This document shows positions 7,462 to 16,801 of a DNA stretch of 49,975 bases, in pieces. Position 1 is the stretch's first letter. Each line of letters starts with the position of its first letter. The DNA lies in assembly GCF_902825405.1 (NCBI RefSeq), contig NZ_CADEAU010000003.1, positions 1 to 49,975 of the forward strand. Reading direction: 5' to 3'. Both the position numbers and the translations under genes were made by a program. The notes beneath the pieces are model-generated. The model did no database searches and had not been told where the DNA came from. It was given only the letters and a program-made list of their open reading frames with translations. Origin of the DNA: Micromonospora maritima. GTDB lineage: Bacteria; Actinomycetota; Actinomycetes; Mycobacteriales; Micromonosporaceae.

Positions 7462-8118
7462 TCAGGTGCCGACGCGGCGTGTCTCGTAGGCCCACATGAC
7501 GATCTCGACGCGGTTGCGGGCGTTGAGCTTGCGCATCACGGCGGCGATGTGGGTCTTGACGGTGCTGAGGCTGATGGACAGCTCGTCGCCGATCTCGCTG
7601 TTGGTCCGCCCGCGAGCGGCGGCCACCAGGACCTGTTCCTCGCGAGCGGTCAGCGGCTCGACCGGCTCGGGTGGCACCGAGCGAGGGCGGCTGTTCGCGA
7701 AGGAGGACAGGAGTCTCGCGGTGATGTTCGGTGCGATCAGGGCGTCGCCGCGGGCGGCGGCATGGACGGCCTGGGTGAGCATCTCGGCGCCGGCGTCCTT
7801 GAGGAGGAAGCCTCGGGCGCCTGCCTTCAGCGCGCCGTGGACGTACTCGTCGAGGTCGAAGGTGGTGATGACGACGACGGCCAGGGGATCGGCGACGTCG
7901 GCTCCGGCGAGCTGGCGGGTGGCTTCGATCCCGTCGACGTCGGGCATGCGGATGTCCAGCAGGCACACGTCGGGACGCAGCGAGCGGGCCATGGCGATCG
8001 CCCGGCGGCCGTCGGCGGCCTCACCGACGACGGCGATGCCCGGTTGGGCGTTCAAGATCATGCAGAGCCCTGCCCTGACGATGTCCTGGTCGTCGGCGAC
8101 CAGCACGCGGATGGTCAT
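7462..8118 (-). CDS. NarL/LuxR-family response regulator
   Basis: The receiver domain (about 1-120) starts IRVLVADDQDIVRAGL, with the phospho-acceptor Asp55 in CLLDIRMPD and the conserved Lys in GFLLKDAG. The C-terminal LuxR-type HTH (about 150-215) has EPLTAREEQVLVAAARGRTN and LSTVKTHIAAVMRKL. Its ATG overlaps the TGA of the upstream sensor kinase by 4 nt, so they form a cognate pair in one leftward operon. Targets are unknown. The divergent DUF6326 gene just upstream of the kinase is a possible target, but no binding site is recognised. The right end of the IS3 element lies 20 bp past its stop. Confidence 0.92.
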   Translation of the reverse strand: MTIRVLVADDQDIVRAGLCMILNAQPGIAVVGEAADGRRAIAMARSLRPDVCLLDIRMPDVDGIEATRQLAGADVADPLAVVVITTFDLDEYVHGALKAGARGFLLKDAGAEMLTQAVHAAARGDALIAPNITARLLSSFANSRPRSVPPEPVEPLTAREEQVLVAAARGRTNSEIGDELSISLSTVKTHIAAVMRKLNARNRVEIVMWAYETRRVGT

Positions 8119-9248
8119 GAGGCCCGCGCGGTCAGCGGTAGCGAGGCGTCGACACTCCAGCCGCCGTCCGGGTCGGGTCCCGCCCGCAGCGTGCCGCCGA
8201 GCAGGCTCGCCCGCTCGGCCATGCCGCGCAGCCCGTAGCCGGCGTGCGGGGAGCTGGTCGTACCCGCCTCGCCGTCGTCGCGCACTCGCAGGTGCACCTG
8301 GCTGCGGGATGCGGTGACGTCGACGGTGACTCCGGTGGCGCCGCAGGCGTGGCGGGTCGCGTTGGTGACCGCCTCGGCGGCGATCAGGTAGAGGGCGGTG
8401 CCGACTGCCGGCTCCACGGCCTCGACGTCACCGCGGACCCGCACGCGGACGCCCGGCACCTCGCCGCCGGGACGAGCGAGTCGTTCGACGTCCACCACTC
8501 CTCGCCGGGTTGCGAGATCGGCGTCCGTTCCGTCGCGCAGCACGCCCACGAGGGCTCGCATCTCCGTGAGCGTCCGGGACGCCTCTTCCTCGATGGTGAC
8601 CAGGGTGGCCAGCGCGCGTTTCGGATCCGCGGCGGACAGCGCGCGACCTGCCTGTGCCTGGACGGCGATGGCCAGGACGCGGTGGCCGACCGTGTCGTGC
8701 AGCTCGCGGGCCAGTTCGTTGCGCTGGTGGAGCCGCACCTGCTCGATGTCGCGGTCGCGGCTTCTGGTGCGGTAGCGCACTGCCGCGCCCAGCGTGGCCG
8801 AGAACAGGAAGAAGCCGTAACCGGCGACCTTCTCCGCGGGTGAGGTCGGGTCCGCGATGAGGGTGACGGGTAGCCAGACGAGGATGATGCCGAGTCCGAG
8901 GGCAGCCTCTCGACCTGCCCCCCAGCGCAGCAGTGCGTAGGGCAACACGAGCAGCCCCGCGATGCCCAGCAGACCTGTGGTGTCGATGACCGCGATCCTC
9001 GCGATGTCGAACGCGAGAACGGTTCCGAAGGCCACGGCGACGGCGGCCAGCGGCCGCGTGCGTCGCCACAGCAGGCACGCCGCGACCACGACGCTGACAC
9101 CGACCAGCAGCGGCGCCCACGCCCTGTCGTCGCGCAGCATCACCTCGACGAGCGAGATCGCGACAAGAGTCGAGGACAACGCCCAGTCCCGCCAGACCCG
9201 CACCGGCGGACGTGCGGGGCGCGGCTCAGCCCAGATCCCGGCAAGCAT
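8115..9248 (-). CDS. Sensor histidine kinase (HisKA_3 type)
   Basis: There are about five hydrophobic membrane segments in residues 22-155 (STLVAISLVEVML, LLVGVSVVVAACLL, VAVAFGTVLAFDIA, GIAGLLVLPYALL, GYGFFLFSATLGAAV). A dimerisation helix follows with the phospho-acceptor in NELARELHDTVGHRV (His184), then an HATPase_c domain with AEAVTNATRHA (N box) and GYGLRGMAERASLLGG (G box). It has no extracellular sensor domain, so it probably senses a membrane signal. A polypurine GGAGG lies just upstream of ATG 9248. It is the partner of the NarL-type regulator it overlaps. Confidence 0.92.
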   Translation of the reverse strand: MLAGIWAEPRPARPPVRVWRDWALSSTLVAISLVEVMLRDDRAWAPLLVGVSVVVAACLLWRRTRPLAAVAVAFGTVLAFDIARIAVIDTTGLLGIAGLLVLPYALLRWGAGREAALGLGIILVWLPVTLIADPTSPAEKVAGYGFFLFSATLGAAVRYRTRSRDRDIEQVRLHQRNELARELHDTVGHRVLAIAVQAQAGRALSAADPKRALATLVTIEEEASRTLTEMRALVGVLRDGTDADLATRRGVVDVERLARPGGEVPGVRVRVRGDVEAVEPAVGTALYLIAAEAVTNATRHACGATGVTVDVTASRSQVHLRVRDDGEAGTTSSPHAGYGLRGMAERASLLGGTLRAGPDPDGGWSVDASLPLTARAS

Positions 9249-9435
9249 GCATCCCCCCTCCCGGACAACGTAAGGGGGCCGCCGCTCAGGCGGATCAGTC
9301 GAAAGTACGGCGGATGTCCCGTGCCTGTGGCCAGGACAGCTCGAGCCCGCGAGCCGAGGTGGCGCCGGTCGAGGTTGCTCATGCTGAAGACATCGAGTGA
9401 GCCGACCTGGCTGACGCCATCACACAGGAGACGTG

Positions 9436-9930
9436 ATGACCAGAACCGACAGACCAGCCGGTGCGCTCCAGGAAGCGCACATCCCCGTCCAGGCGAAGCT
9501 CGCCGCGGCCTGGGCCAGCATCATGTTCCTCTACATCTACGTCGACTACCTCGGCCTGTACGAGCCCGGCTTCATCGACGACATCCTGGCGGGCGTCGTC
9601 CACAAGTTCGACACCGGCCCCACCTTCGTCTCCCTTGCGCTCACGCTCATGGCCGTCCCGAGCCTCATGATCCTGCTCGCCACGACACTCCCCGCCCGTG
9701 TCAACCGAGCCACCAACCTCGTCGTGGCGACGCTCTACATCCCCGTCTCGGTCTACAACGCGGACGGCGCATCCTGGAGCTACTTCTACTTCTACGGCCT
9801 GTCCATCGGACTCGAGGTGCTGCTCCTGGCCTTCATCCTGCGCGCCGCATGGACCTGGCCCCGGAACGATCCAGAGCGGGACGGCACCGACGTCGCGACG
9901 CACCACGGAGTCGCCCGCCCCGTCGGGTAG
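9436..9930 (+). CDS. DUF6326 family membrane protein
   Basis: This 164-residue integral membrane protein has four hydrophobic helices: LAAAWASIMFLYIYVDYLGLY, FVSLALTLMAVPSLMILLATTL, NLVVATLYIPVSVY and YFYGLSIGLEVLLLAFILRAAW. The layout and the YxDYxGLYEPG motif after helix 1 match DUF6326, whose function is unknown. ATG 9436 is chosen over GTG 9433 because AGGAG ends at 9430, giving a 5-nt spacer. It diverges from the two-component pair on the left, with a 187-bp shared upstream region. Confidence 0.8.
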   Translation: MTRTDRPAGALQEAHIPVQAKLAAAWASIMFLYIYVDYLGLYEPGFIDDILAGVVHKFDTGPTFVSLALTLMAVPSLMILLATTLPARVNRATNLVVATLYIPVSVYNADGASWSYFYFYGLSIGLEVLLLAFILRAAWTWPRNDPERDGTDVATHHGVARPVG

Positions 9931-10316
9931 CGGCGGCGTAAGCACGAGCAGCGCGGCGGCAAGGACCGCCGCGACCACCCTCAGCCGGCCGCGTGATCAG
10001 GCCGCGGTGCACTGGATCACGTGGGCACGTCCAGGGCTGCCGTCGCCGTCCCGCAGGGGGACGGCGACGGCAGCCCGGCGAGGTGGCGGAGCGACCGCGA
10101 TGATCCCGCCTCCCGCCGGGCGACAGCACCCCTGCCGGGGCGAAGAGTCGTGCCACGCAAGCCGCACCCGAGCACACCGGACGGCAGGCCGCGCCGAACC
10201 GTCGTCGCCCGGCAGGTCTTCCTACCGGGCGGGCCACCGCCGTACGACGATGCCTCGATCTCCGCGTTGGCGCACGGCCGGGGCCGGAATGACCACTGGA
10301 GCCGCTGTTCGGCGAG
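9931..10316. other. Gene-free stretch with one strong hairpin
   Basis: Both strands stay open here because of base composition, but no frame has recognisable similarity or a convincing ribosome-binding site. The only clear structure is the long inverted repeat at 10034-10076, listed separately. Confidence 0.6.
10034..10076. terminator. Perfect 19-bp stem bidirectional terminator
   Basis: GGGCTGCCGTCGCCGTCCC (10034-10052) and its exact reverse complement (10058-10076) enclose a 5-nt loop GCAGG. It lies between two convergent units, the DUF6326 gene and the phage-like cassette, and can serve both. Confidence 0.7.
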
Positions 10317-10712
10317 CTACAGGTTGTTGATTCGGGCCAGCAGCTCTGCCTCGGTCAGGTTTTCCAGGACCGCGTCCTGCTTGCGGCCCAGGACCGCCAG
10401 CAGCTTCTCCTTCTCCAGCTTCTTGGCCGCTGCCGCCTTCGCCGCTTGGTCCTCCGCGAGGCGTACGGCGATGACGTGCTTGACGACCTCCAGCTTGGTC
10501 TCCAAGGTTGCCTTGGCCGGATTGGCCTCGGTGGCCACGAACGACTCGGTGTCGACGGCCTTGAGTTCGGCGTTGACCGCCTTGGCCACGTCGTCGAGGC
10601 TGAAGCCGGACTTGGCGGTCAGCGGAAGCTCCCACAGCTGTTCCGTGGACAGCAGTCCCTTGGTCGACGGATAACGGAACTTCTCCCGCGTGGCCTTCTC
10701 GAAGATGGTCAT
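10317..10712 (-). CDS. Small phage-like protein of unknown function
   Basis: This 131-residue soluble, helix-rich protein starts MTIFEKATREKFRYPSTKGL, then LWELPLTAKSGFSLDDVAKA, and ends in a Lys/Ala/Glu coiled coil (LAEDQAAKAAAAKKLEKEK) and AVLENLTEAELLARINNL. Similar proteins, as far as I recall, occur in prophages and phages of Firmicutes and Actinobacteria without assigned function. ATG 10712 has AGAGAGG five bases upstream, better than the GTG further out. It follows the 669-aa gene by 31 nt in the same direction, so the two are co-transcribed. Confidence 0.7.
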   Translation of the reverse strand: MTIFEKATREKFRYPSTKGLLSTEQLWELPLTAKSGFSLDDVAKAVNAELKAVDTESFVATEANPAKATLETKLEVVKHVIAVRLAEDQAAKAAAAKKLEKEKLLAVLGRKQDAVLENLTEAELLARINNL

Positions 10713-10743
10713 GGTGACCTCTCTGCACAATCTGGGTAGGGAA

Positions 10744-12753
10744 TCAGAACTGGATGCTGATGAGGCGGCGTCGGCCGCCGGTCATGGTCACCCTGGCGAC
10801 CACGAAGTTGCGGACGGTGGAACTGAAGCCGAGGCCGGAGAGCTGATCCGGAGACGGTTCGCACTTGGTGCGGTCGCCGAGGACCTCGAACACCTTGCGG
10901 TGCGGTTGCAGGTCGCCGCGGAGGAACTCGTTGTAGATCCCGCGCGTCGGCTGGTCGTTCACGCACCCCTTCAGGATGAAGAAGTAGTGCCGGTTGCCAA
11001 CCTCGTTGTCGTCGAAGTAGTTCGGTGAGTACATGAGCGTGGACACCGGTACGAACTGTTCGGTGGTGATGCCCCACAACTGCTTGCCGGCACTGCCCGG
11101 CTGCACGTCCCTACCCGGCCGGAAAGCGGTGATCACCCCACCGGCAACCGTCATCCGGCCCACCTCGACGGTCTCCTTGTGGCCGACCGCGCGCTCGTGG
11201 CGGTAGTGCTCGATCTTCCCGTTGCTCTCGGTCTCGACCACGAAGCCGCCCTGGGTGCTGTCCCGCTTGCGGTACTGGTTCACCTCGATCCGGTACTCAC
11301 CGTCGGGAACACGGTCGGTCCAGGTGACGTTCTCCACCGGCTCGCGGGAGAGCGTCCCGCCGGCGTTCATGTCGACGTCCAGCTTGTTGCGCTTCTCCTG
11401 GTACCAGATGTGGTCACCGTTGGGTTCGTACACGTGCAGGTCCAGGTCGTCGTGGTTGAACCAGGACAGGCTCACCCGCAGCTTGCCGGTGACGTTGCCG
11501 CCGGCCCGCTTGACCTTCTCCCTGATCGAGTCGGTGACGTTGCCGCCGTACGACCAGGCGAAGTCGTTGTCCCACCGGAACAACCGCGGAGCGCCCGGGT
11601 GCCGGCCGGTGGTGAGGCTGACGAGATTCGGCTCGTGGGAGTTGGCGACCCACAGGTCGATGGTGGCGGCGCCGGGCAGGATGTCCTTCATGAAGGAGAC
11701 CACGGGGATCTCCTCCGGCTTGGCGTCGCGCAGGAGCGCACCTGACGACCGGGGGGCGGCCGCCTGCATGAGCAGCCCTTCGATGCCGTCCTTCATCCGT
11801 GCCTGGGTGTCGTTGTCGACCCACAGCACGTTGGTGACCGACACGTCGGACAGCCGGGCGAACCGTCGCTGCAAAGACTCCTCGACGCCCAGCTCGGCAA
11901 TGGTCTTCACGGCGGCCTTGACCATGGCCGGGGTGATCAACGCCGTGGGGCGCTGGTAGTTCTGCGGCGCCACCTTTGCCTCGAAGGACCGGACCGCCTG
12001 CTCCAGGTCGACGCCCGCGGAGAGGTCCTGCACGAGGGTGCCGATCACCGTGTTGCGGAGACGGGCCGCCGGGTTCATGGCGTTGGCGAAGACGAAGGCA
12101 CGTGCGTCGGTCGCCTTCGTCCACCGGTTCTGCAGCGACCGGAACTCGGTCACCGCTCGACGATGCTCCGTGCCGCGGTAGAGGGCGTTGGCGTCGACAA
12201 GGTCGACGACGGTGTCCAGAGCGTGCGGGGTCAGCTCGGCCAGGCCACGGTGGAAGACCTGCACCGCGGCGTCGAAGTTGCCCTGCGCCGCGCCGACGTC
12301 CTCGACGTGATGCCGCTTCCCCACCCGGCCGTGCAGGTGGTGCCACACCTCGACCTGGCCGTCGCGCAGCGTTCGGGTGGTCTTCGTTCCGTACTGCGCC
12401 TGACCGGACCGGAAGACGGTGGACAACGGCAGCGACAGAACGAACTCGTCCAGAGCGGCGGCGACGACGGAGAAGACCGGGTCGGATGCCGAGACGCCGG
12501 ACCAGACGGTGCGGACCCGCCCGTCGTGGATCTCGACGACGTTGCCGAAGTGCTTGATGAAACCGCGGCAGGTCGAGCAGTCGTACTCGGATCGCTCACG
12601 GAACCGCGGATTGGTGCCGGCGGGGAAGGAATCGAGAAAGGTGAGCCAGAGTGAGTCCCGGTCGAGGCCGTCGCCGACGACGTACAACTCACCCTTGGAC
12701 ATGGTGGACAGACGCGAAGTCACATCCGTCACGAACTGCTGGAAATCGCCCAC
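10744..12753 (-). CDS. Large cassette protein with YfaP/DUF2135-like domain
   Basis: This 669-residue protein has no signal peptide or membrane helix. Residues 1-110 contain RSEYDCSTCRGFIKHFGNVV, whose CxxC and nearby His could bind metal. Residues about 130-380 are mainly helical (FHRGLAELTPHALDTVVDLV, AFVFANAMNPAARLRNTVIG). Residues about 425-530 hold a beta-sandwich pattern, LRVSLSWFNHDDLDLHVYEP then GGTLSREPVENVTW and PDGEYRIEVNQY, which matches the DUF2135/YfaP fold seen in secreted and vWA-linked proteins. The final part ends VARVTMTGGRRRLISIQF. It pairs with the small downstream gene. The role is unknown. Phage-related or tellurium/Ter-type stress functions are possible but unproven. 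Confidence 0.7.
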   Translation of the reverse strand: MGDFQQFVTDVTSRLSTMSKGELYVVGDGLDRDSLWLTFLDSFPAGTNPRFRERSEYDCSTCRGFIKHFGNVVEIHDGRVRTVWSGVSASDPVFSVVAAALDEFVLSLPLSTVFRSGQAQYGTKTTRTLRDGQVEVWHHLHGRVGKRHHVEDVGAAQGNFDAAVQVFHRGLAELTPHALDTVVDLVDANALYRGTEHRRAVTEFRSLQNRWTKATDARAFVFANAMNPAARLRNTVIGTLVQDLSAGVDLEQAVRSFEAKVAPQNYQRPTALITPAMVKAAVKTIAELGVEESLQRRFARLSDVSVTNVLWVDNDTQARMKDGIEGLLMQAAAPRSSGALLRDAKPEEIPVVSFMKDILPGAATIDLWVANSHEPNLVSLTTGRHPGAPRLFRWDNDFAWSYGGNVTDSIREKVKRAGGNVTGKLRVSLSWFNHDDLDLHVYEPNGDHIWYQEKRNKLDVDMNAGGTLSREPVENVTWTDRVPDGEYRIEVNQYRKRDSTQGGFVVETESNGKIEHYRHERAVGHKETVEVGRMTVAGGVITAFRPGRDVQPGSAGKQLWGITTEQFVPVSTLMYSPNYFDDNEVGNRHYFFILKGCVNDQPTRGIYNEFLRGDLQPHRKVFEVLGDRTKCEPSPDQLSGLGFSSTVRNFVVARVTMTGGRRRLISIQF

Positions 12754-13123
12754 CGCTTCATCCCCCTTGATCGCCGGAGATCCTACGGAGCGACCGCCGA
12801 TCGGAGAAGCGCGTTCCCGGCTGTTCGAACGGTCACAGACGGGCGCTGGTGGTCGGCGGTCGGTCGACCGGAGCGCCTACGGCGGTGGGGTGCCGGGTCG
12901 GCGGTCAGCAATTTCCGCCCGTTGGCCGGCGGCACCGTCGAGAACATCCCGGCCGACGCTGTGGATGCCTTTCCGGCACTGCCAGTCGCGTGTGGCGGCG
13001 GCGAAGCAGGCGATACTCGTGGTCCCTTCGACGCGTGGCAGGTCGGCGCGCCGGACGTCGTCCGAGCGGCTGCCCGCCTGTGCCACCAGATCCGTCCGAT
13101 GACCGCCGGCTTGGGAGGAGCCG
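12754..13123. other. Gene-free spacer
   Basis: This 370-bp stretch separates the 5' end of the phage-like cassette from the 3' end of the efflux operon. Its open frames have no family similarity, and I see no strong hairpin or clear promoter. It should contain the cassette promoter near 12760-12850. Confidence 0.5.
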
Positions 13124-13588
13124 TTACTTCTGTCGGGTGATCGTGGCGGCCGTGATGTCGCTGCCCTGCATGTTCCCGGTCACCACGACGGTGTCGCCGG
13201 TCTGCAGGTCCTTGAGCGCGCCGGTCAGCCGGACCTGCGTACGGTCGCCTGTCTGCACGGTGACCACCTCGCCGGACTCGCGCCGGATCTTCATCGTGTC
13301 TCCGTCGATGTCGGTGACGGTGCCGGTGGTGGCCGGGGTGGCGGTGGCGGCCGGGGGAGCGGCGCCACCGCCACGGGCACCGCCGCCGCGGGCCCCACCG
13401 GCGGGTCCGTCTACCGCTGCCCCGCGTCCCGCCGGTGCGGGGGCGGGATCCGGTCCGTATGCCTGTTGCGCCTGAGCGCCGCCGGCGAAGCCGCCGACGA
13501 GCAGCAGCGCTGCCGCGAGCCACGGGGTGGCCCGGTTCCGCCAGGGGCGGGGTCCGGCGGCGAGAGCGGTGTCCAGGTCGGTCGTCAT
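13124..13588 (-). CDS. Secreted DUF5666-like protein at end of MacB operon
   Basis: This 154-residue protein has one N-terminal hydrophobic segment (WLAAALLLVGGFAGGAQA), so it is secreted or anchored. A Gly/Ala/Arg/Pro-rich linker is followed by a small beta domain (TGTVTDIDGDTMKIRRESGE, VQTGDRTQVRLTGALKDLQ, TGDTVVVTGNM), an OB-like pattern as in DUF5666. ATG 13588 lies 11 nt after the permease stop with AGGTGAAG upstream, so it is the last gene of the operon. A longer open frame upstream is only an antisense-phase reading of the permease. Confidence 0.75.
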   Translation of the reverse strand: MTTDLDTALAAGPRPWRNRATPWLAAALLLVGGFAGGAQAQQAYGPDPAPAPAGRGAAVDGPAGGARGGGARGGGAAPPAATATPATTGTVTDIDGDTMKIRRESGEVVTVQTGDRTQVRLTGALKDLQTGDTVVVTGNMQGSDITAATITRQK

Positions 13589-13599
13589 GTCTTCACCTG

Positions 13600-14838
13600 T
13601 CATTCGTAGCGGAGTGCGTCGATGGGGCGCAGGCCGGCGGCGCGGCTGGCGGGGACACTGCCGAAGAAGAGCCCGATCGCGACGGAGACGCCCAGGGCCA
13701 GCGCGACGGAGCTGGGCACGATCACCGGTTGCACGCCGACGATGGTGAACCGGCTGCCGATCAGCGCGGCAGCCACGCCGAGGCCGCCGCCGAGGACGCT
13801 GAGCATTGTCGCTTCGGCGAGGAACTGGGTGAGGATGGTGCGGCGGGGTGCGCCGAGGGCCTTGCGGATGCCGATTTCCCGGGTCCGCTCGGTGACGGTC
13901 ACCAGCATGATGTTGGTGATGCCGATGCCGCCGACGAGCAGGCTGATGCCGGCGACGGTGCCGAGCAGGACGGTGAAGGTCTGCGCGGTCTCGGTGCGGG
14001 TGGCGAGGAGTTGGGCGGCGTTCTGGATCCGGTACGGCGCGGCACCCGCACCGCCACCACCTCCACCACGGCCGGTGGCGGCGGTGCCGGCCGGTAGCTT
14101 GAGGCGCTGGTTGAGGATCTGGGTGACCTGCTGCTGGGCGGCGTTGACGCGGTCCGGGCCGGTGGCCTCGACGAGGATGGAGTTGACCGGGCCGTACCCG
14201 GTGATGGTCTGCTGCACGGCGGTGAGCGGGGCGACGGCGAGGTCGTTCGGGTCGGAGAAGCCGGACGCCGAACTCTTCTCGGCGAGGACACCGACGACGG
14301 TGAACAGTGCGCCGCCGACGGTGACCTGCTGGCCGACCGGGTCGGTGTCGGCGAACAGTTCGGTGGCGACGGTCCGGCCGAGCACGACCACCCGCCGACC
14401 CTGGGCCACGTCCTGGTCGGTGAAGGCGGCGCCGGCGGCGAGTGGGCTGTTCGACGAGCCGAAGTAGCTCGGGTGGGTACCGAGGAACTGCGCCACCGGG
14501 TGCTCCGTCCCGGCGTGGGTCATCGTCGGGGTGGTGCTGACCACCGGTGAGACCGCGCGGACGTCGGGGGCGAGTGCCGGGTCGTGCAGGGACCGTGCGA
14601 TGTCGACAGTGAGTGCCGACGGCGTCGTCCCGCCGCGGGCGGTGCTGGACACGGTGATGGTGTTGGTGCCCAGCGCCTCGATGCTGCGGTTGACGGCCTG
14701 GGCGGAGCCGTTGCCGACGGCGACCAGCAGGATGACGGCGGCGACGCCGATGAGGATGCCCAGCATGGTCAGCGCCGAGCGCAGCTTGTTGGCGGCGACG
14801 CCGCGGCCGGCGAAGCGGAGGATCTCCAGCAGGCTCAC
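13600..14838 (-). CDS. MacB-type ABC transporter permease
   Basis: This 412-residue FtsX/MacB family protein has TM1 near residues 25-45 ([20 protein letters not shown]), then a MacB_PCD extracytoplasmic domain (about 50-270). Three C-terminal helices follow, including [22 protein letters not shown] with the conserved [15 protein letters not shown] loop that contacts the ATPase. It ends [19 protein letters not shown] run of Gly interrupts the periplasmic domain near residue 255. With the overlapping ATPase gene and the adaptor it should form a tripartite-like exporter of the kind found in Gram-positives for antimicrobial peptides or other envelope-active compounds. The substrate is unknown. 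Confidence 0.92.
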   Translation of the reverse strand: MSLLEILRFAGRGVAANKLRSALTMLGILIGVAAVILLVAVGNGSAQAVNRSIEALGTNTITVSSTARGGTTPSALTVDIARSLHDPALAPDVRAVSPVVSTTPTMTHAGTEHPVAQFLGTHPSYFGSSNSPLAAGAAFTDQDVAQGRRVVVLGRTVATELFADTDPVGQQVTVGGALFTVVGVLAEKSSASGFSDPNDLAVAPLTAVQQTITGYGPVNSILVEATGPDRVNAAQQQVTQILNQRLKLPAGTAATGRGGGGGGAGAAPYRIQNAAQLLATRTETAQTFTVLLGTVAGISLLVGGIGITNIMLVTVTERTREIGIRKALGAPRRTILTQFLAEATMLSVLGGGLGVAAALIGSRFTIVGVQPVIVPSSVALALGVSVAIGLFFGSVPASRAAGLRPIDALRYE

Positions 14839-15578
14839 CGGGCACCGTCCTGTCGTACGTCGGTGGTGATCCGTCCGTCGAAGAGGGTGACCAGCCGGCG
14901 GGCGCGGGCGGCCACCTCGGTCTCGTGGGTGATCATGACGATGGTGCGGCCGGCGGTGTGCAGCTGGTCGAGGATGGCCAGCACCTCCTCGGTGGAGCGG
15001 CTGTCGAGGTTTCCGGTGGGTTCGTCGGCGAGGATCAGCGCTGGCTCGGTGACCAGGGCGCGGGCGACGGCGACGCGTTGCTGTTGCCCGCCGGAGAGCT
15101 GGTTCGGCTCGTGGTCGGCCCGGCCGGCGAGACCCACCATGTCCAGGGCCGCGAGGGCCCGTCGGCGTCGCTCGGCCGGCTTGACGCCGGCGTACGCCAG
15201 GGGCAGCTCGACGTTGGCCACCGCCGAGGTGCGGGGGATGAGGTTGAACGACTGGAAGACGAACCCGATGCGCCGGTTGCGGACGAGGGCCAGCCGGGCG
15301 TCGTCGAGTCGGCTGACGTCGACCCCGTCCAGGCGGTAGGTGCCGGCGCTGGGTACGTCGAGGCAGCCGAGGATGTTCATCAGCGTCGACTTTCCGGATC
15401 CCGAGGATCCCATGATGGCCACGTAGTCGCCGGCCGCGACGGTCAGCGACACCCCGCGCAGCGCATGCACGGTCGCCTCGCCCTGTCCGTAGACCTTGGT
15501 CAGGTCACGGACGTCGAGCACCGGACGGTTCGGGCCCTCGGTGGTGCGGTGGGCTCCGTCGACCAGGTAGAGGGTCAC
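14835..15578 (-). CDS. MacB/LolD-type ABC transporter ATPase
   Basis: This 247-residue nucleotide-binding protein has Walker [14 protein letters not shown] (about 56-68), Q-loop VFQSFNLIP, signature [15 protein letters not shown], Walker [14 protein letters not shown] and H-loop IVMITHE. It powers the permease encoded downstream. Both ends overlap the neighbouring genes by 4 nt, so translation of adaptor, ATPase and permease is coupled. Confidence 0.95.
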   Translation of the reverse strand: MTLYLVDGAHRTTEGPNRPVLDVRDLTKVYGQGEATVHALRGVSLTVAAGDYVAIMGSSGSGKSTLMNILGCLDVPSAGTYRLDGVDVSRLDDARLALVRNRRIGFVFQSFNLIPRTSAVANVELPLAYAGVKPAERRRRALAALDMVGLAGRADHEPNQLSGGQQQRVAVARALVTEPALILADEPTGNLDSRSTEEVLAILDQLHTAGRTIVMITHETEVAARARRLVTLFDGRITTDVRQDGAR

Positions 15579-16759
15579 CGGTTGCCCCGCCCGCCGCCAC
15601 CGGTCAGGCCGCCGCCCGCGGGCCCGCCGCGCCCGCCGCCGCCGGTGCTCGGGTCGGCGCCGCCGGTGCTGGGCAGGACGACCCGGTCGCCCTCGGTCAG
15701 GCCGGAGGTGATCTCGACGAGTTGGTCGCCCCGCAGGCCCACCTCGACCGGGCGGACGACCGGGTTGCCGTTGTCCAGGACGGTCACGGTGTTCCGGTTG
15801 CCGGCGCTGGTCACCGCGAGAGCGGATACGGCGACGACGTTCTCGGCCGTGTCGAGGGTGACGGTGACCTGCACGCTCTGGCCGGGCCGGGCGGCGTCCG
15901 GACGGTCCTTGAGGCTCAGGGTGACGCCGTAGGTCACCACGTCGTTGGCGGTGGTGGCGTTCGGGTCGATCGCGGCGAGCGTCGCGTCGGCGGTGGTGCC
16001 GGGCAGCGCGTTCCAGCTGACCGTGGCGGGCATGCCTGCCTTGAGCCGGGTAGCGTCGGCCTCGGGTACCGCGGCGGTGACCTCCAGCCGGGTCAGGTCG
16101 GCGATCTGCACGAGTCCGTCGCCTCCCGAGCCCGACGCGGTGCTCCCGCCTCCGGTCGCGCCGCCGGTGGTCGCGCCGCCCGTGGTCGCGCCGCCTCCGG
16201 TCGCGCCGCCCGCCGAGGTGCCGGAGTCCCCGACGCTGCCGTTGACGGCCACCACGGTGCCGGCGATCGGCGCGGTCAGGGTGGCGCCGTCGACCTTCTC
16301 CCGCGCGGCGGCGACCTTCAGCTCCGCCTGGGTCACCGCCGCATCCGCCTGGGTGGTGGAACCGTCGGTCTCCGCCGCCCGGTCGGCCGCATCCTGCGCC
16401 GCGTCCAGGTCGGCCTCGGCCGCCGCGAGTTCCCGCTTCGCGGCCGAGGCGTCGACCCGGGCCAGCACCTGGCCTTTCTTCACCGAGTCGCCGACGGCCA
16501 CGGTGATCTCCGTGATCGGCCCGGCGGTGGCGAAGGTCGCGGTCGCGGTCGCCGCGCTGCGCACGGATCCGGGTACGGACACCGCGGACGTCACGGTCGC
16601 CCGGCTGACCGGCACCGTCCGGGCCTCGCCGGCGCTCGCCGTCCCCGGCGCGGTGAACGTGGTGTACGCCCAGCCGCCGGCGAGCAGCACCGCCACGGCG
16701 AGGCCGGTGTTGACGAGCAGGGACGGGCCGCGAGCAGGGATGAGTCGTCGCACACGCAT
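15575..16759 (-). CDS. HlyD/MacA-family membrane-fusion adaptor
   Basis: This 394-residue protein has an N-terminal membrane anchor (LLVNTGLAVAVLLAGGWAY). The biotinyl-lipoyl half-motif (ITEITVAVGDSVKKGQVLAR) and an alpha-hairpin (ASAAKRELAAAEADLDAAQD) follow. The second lipoyl half is TLTAPIAGTVVAVNGSVGDS, then a Gly/Ala/Thr repeat tract (GGATxG units, about 185-215) before the beta-barrel part (LTRLEVTAAVPEADATRLKAG). The C-terminus is Gly/Arg-rich. It is the first gene of the ATPase-permease operon and has the two-part operator-like motif upstream at 16802-16825. Confidence 0.9.
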   Translation of the reverse strand: MRVRRLIPARGPSLLVNTGLAVAVLLAGGWAYTTFTAPGTASAGEARTVPVSRATVTSAVSVPGSVRSAATATATFATAGPITEITVAVGDSVKKGQVLARVDASAAKRELAAAEADLDAAQDAADRAAETDGSTTQADAAVTQAELKVAAAREKVDGATLTAPIAGTVVAVNGSVGDSGTSAGGATGGGATTGGATTGGATGGGSTASGSGGDGLVQIADLTRLEVTAAVPEADATRLKAGMPATVSWNALPGTTADATLAAIDPNATTANDVVTYGVTLSLKDRPDAARPGQSVQVTVTLDTAENVVAVSALAVTSAGNRNTVTVLDNGNPVVRPVEVGLRGDQLVEITSGLTEGDRVVLPSTGGADPSTGGGGRGGPAGGGLTGGGGRGNR

Positions 16760-16801
16760 GTCCGACAGCCTGGGGGTGGCGGCTCGGAGCGCACCCGGCG
16801 C

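Noticed and set aside
9833-10237. Minus-strand 134-codon frame in the spacer after the DUF6326 gene
   Set aside because: Cys/Arg/Pro-rich product, no similarity, no ribosome-binding site, and it contains the strong terminator hairpin.
13589-14845. Upstream extension of the DUF5666-like frame across the permease gene
   Set aside because: The extended product is Arg/Pro/His-rich noise; ATG 13588 with its ribosome-binding site starts the real gene.
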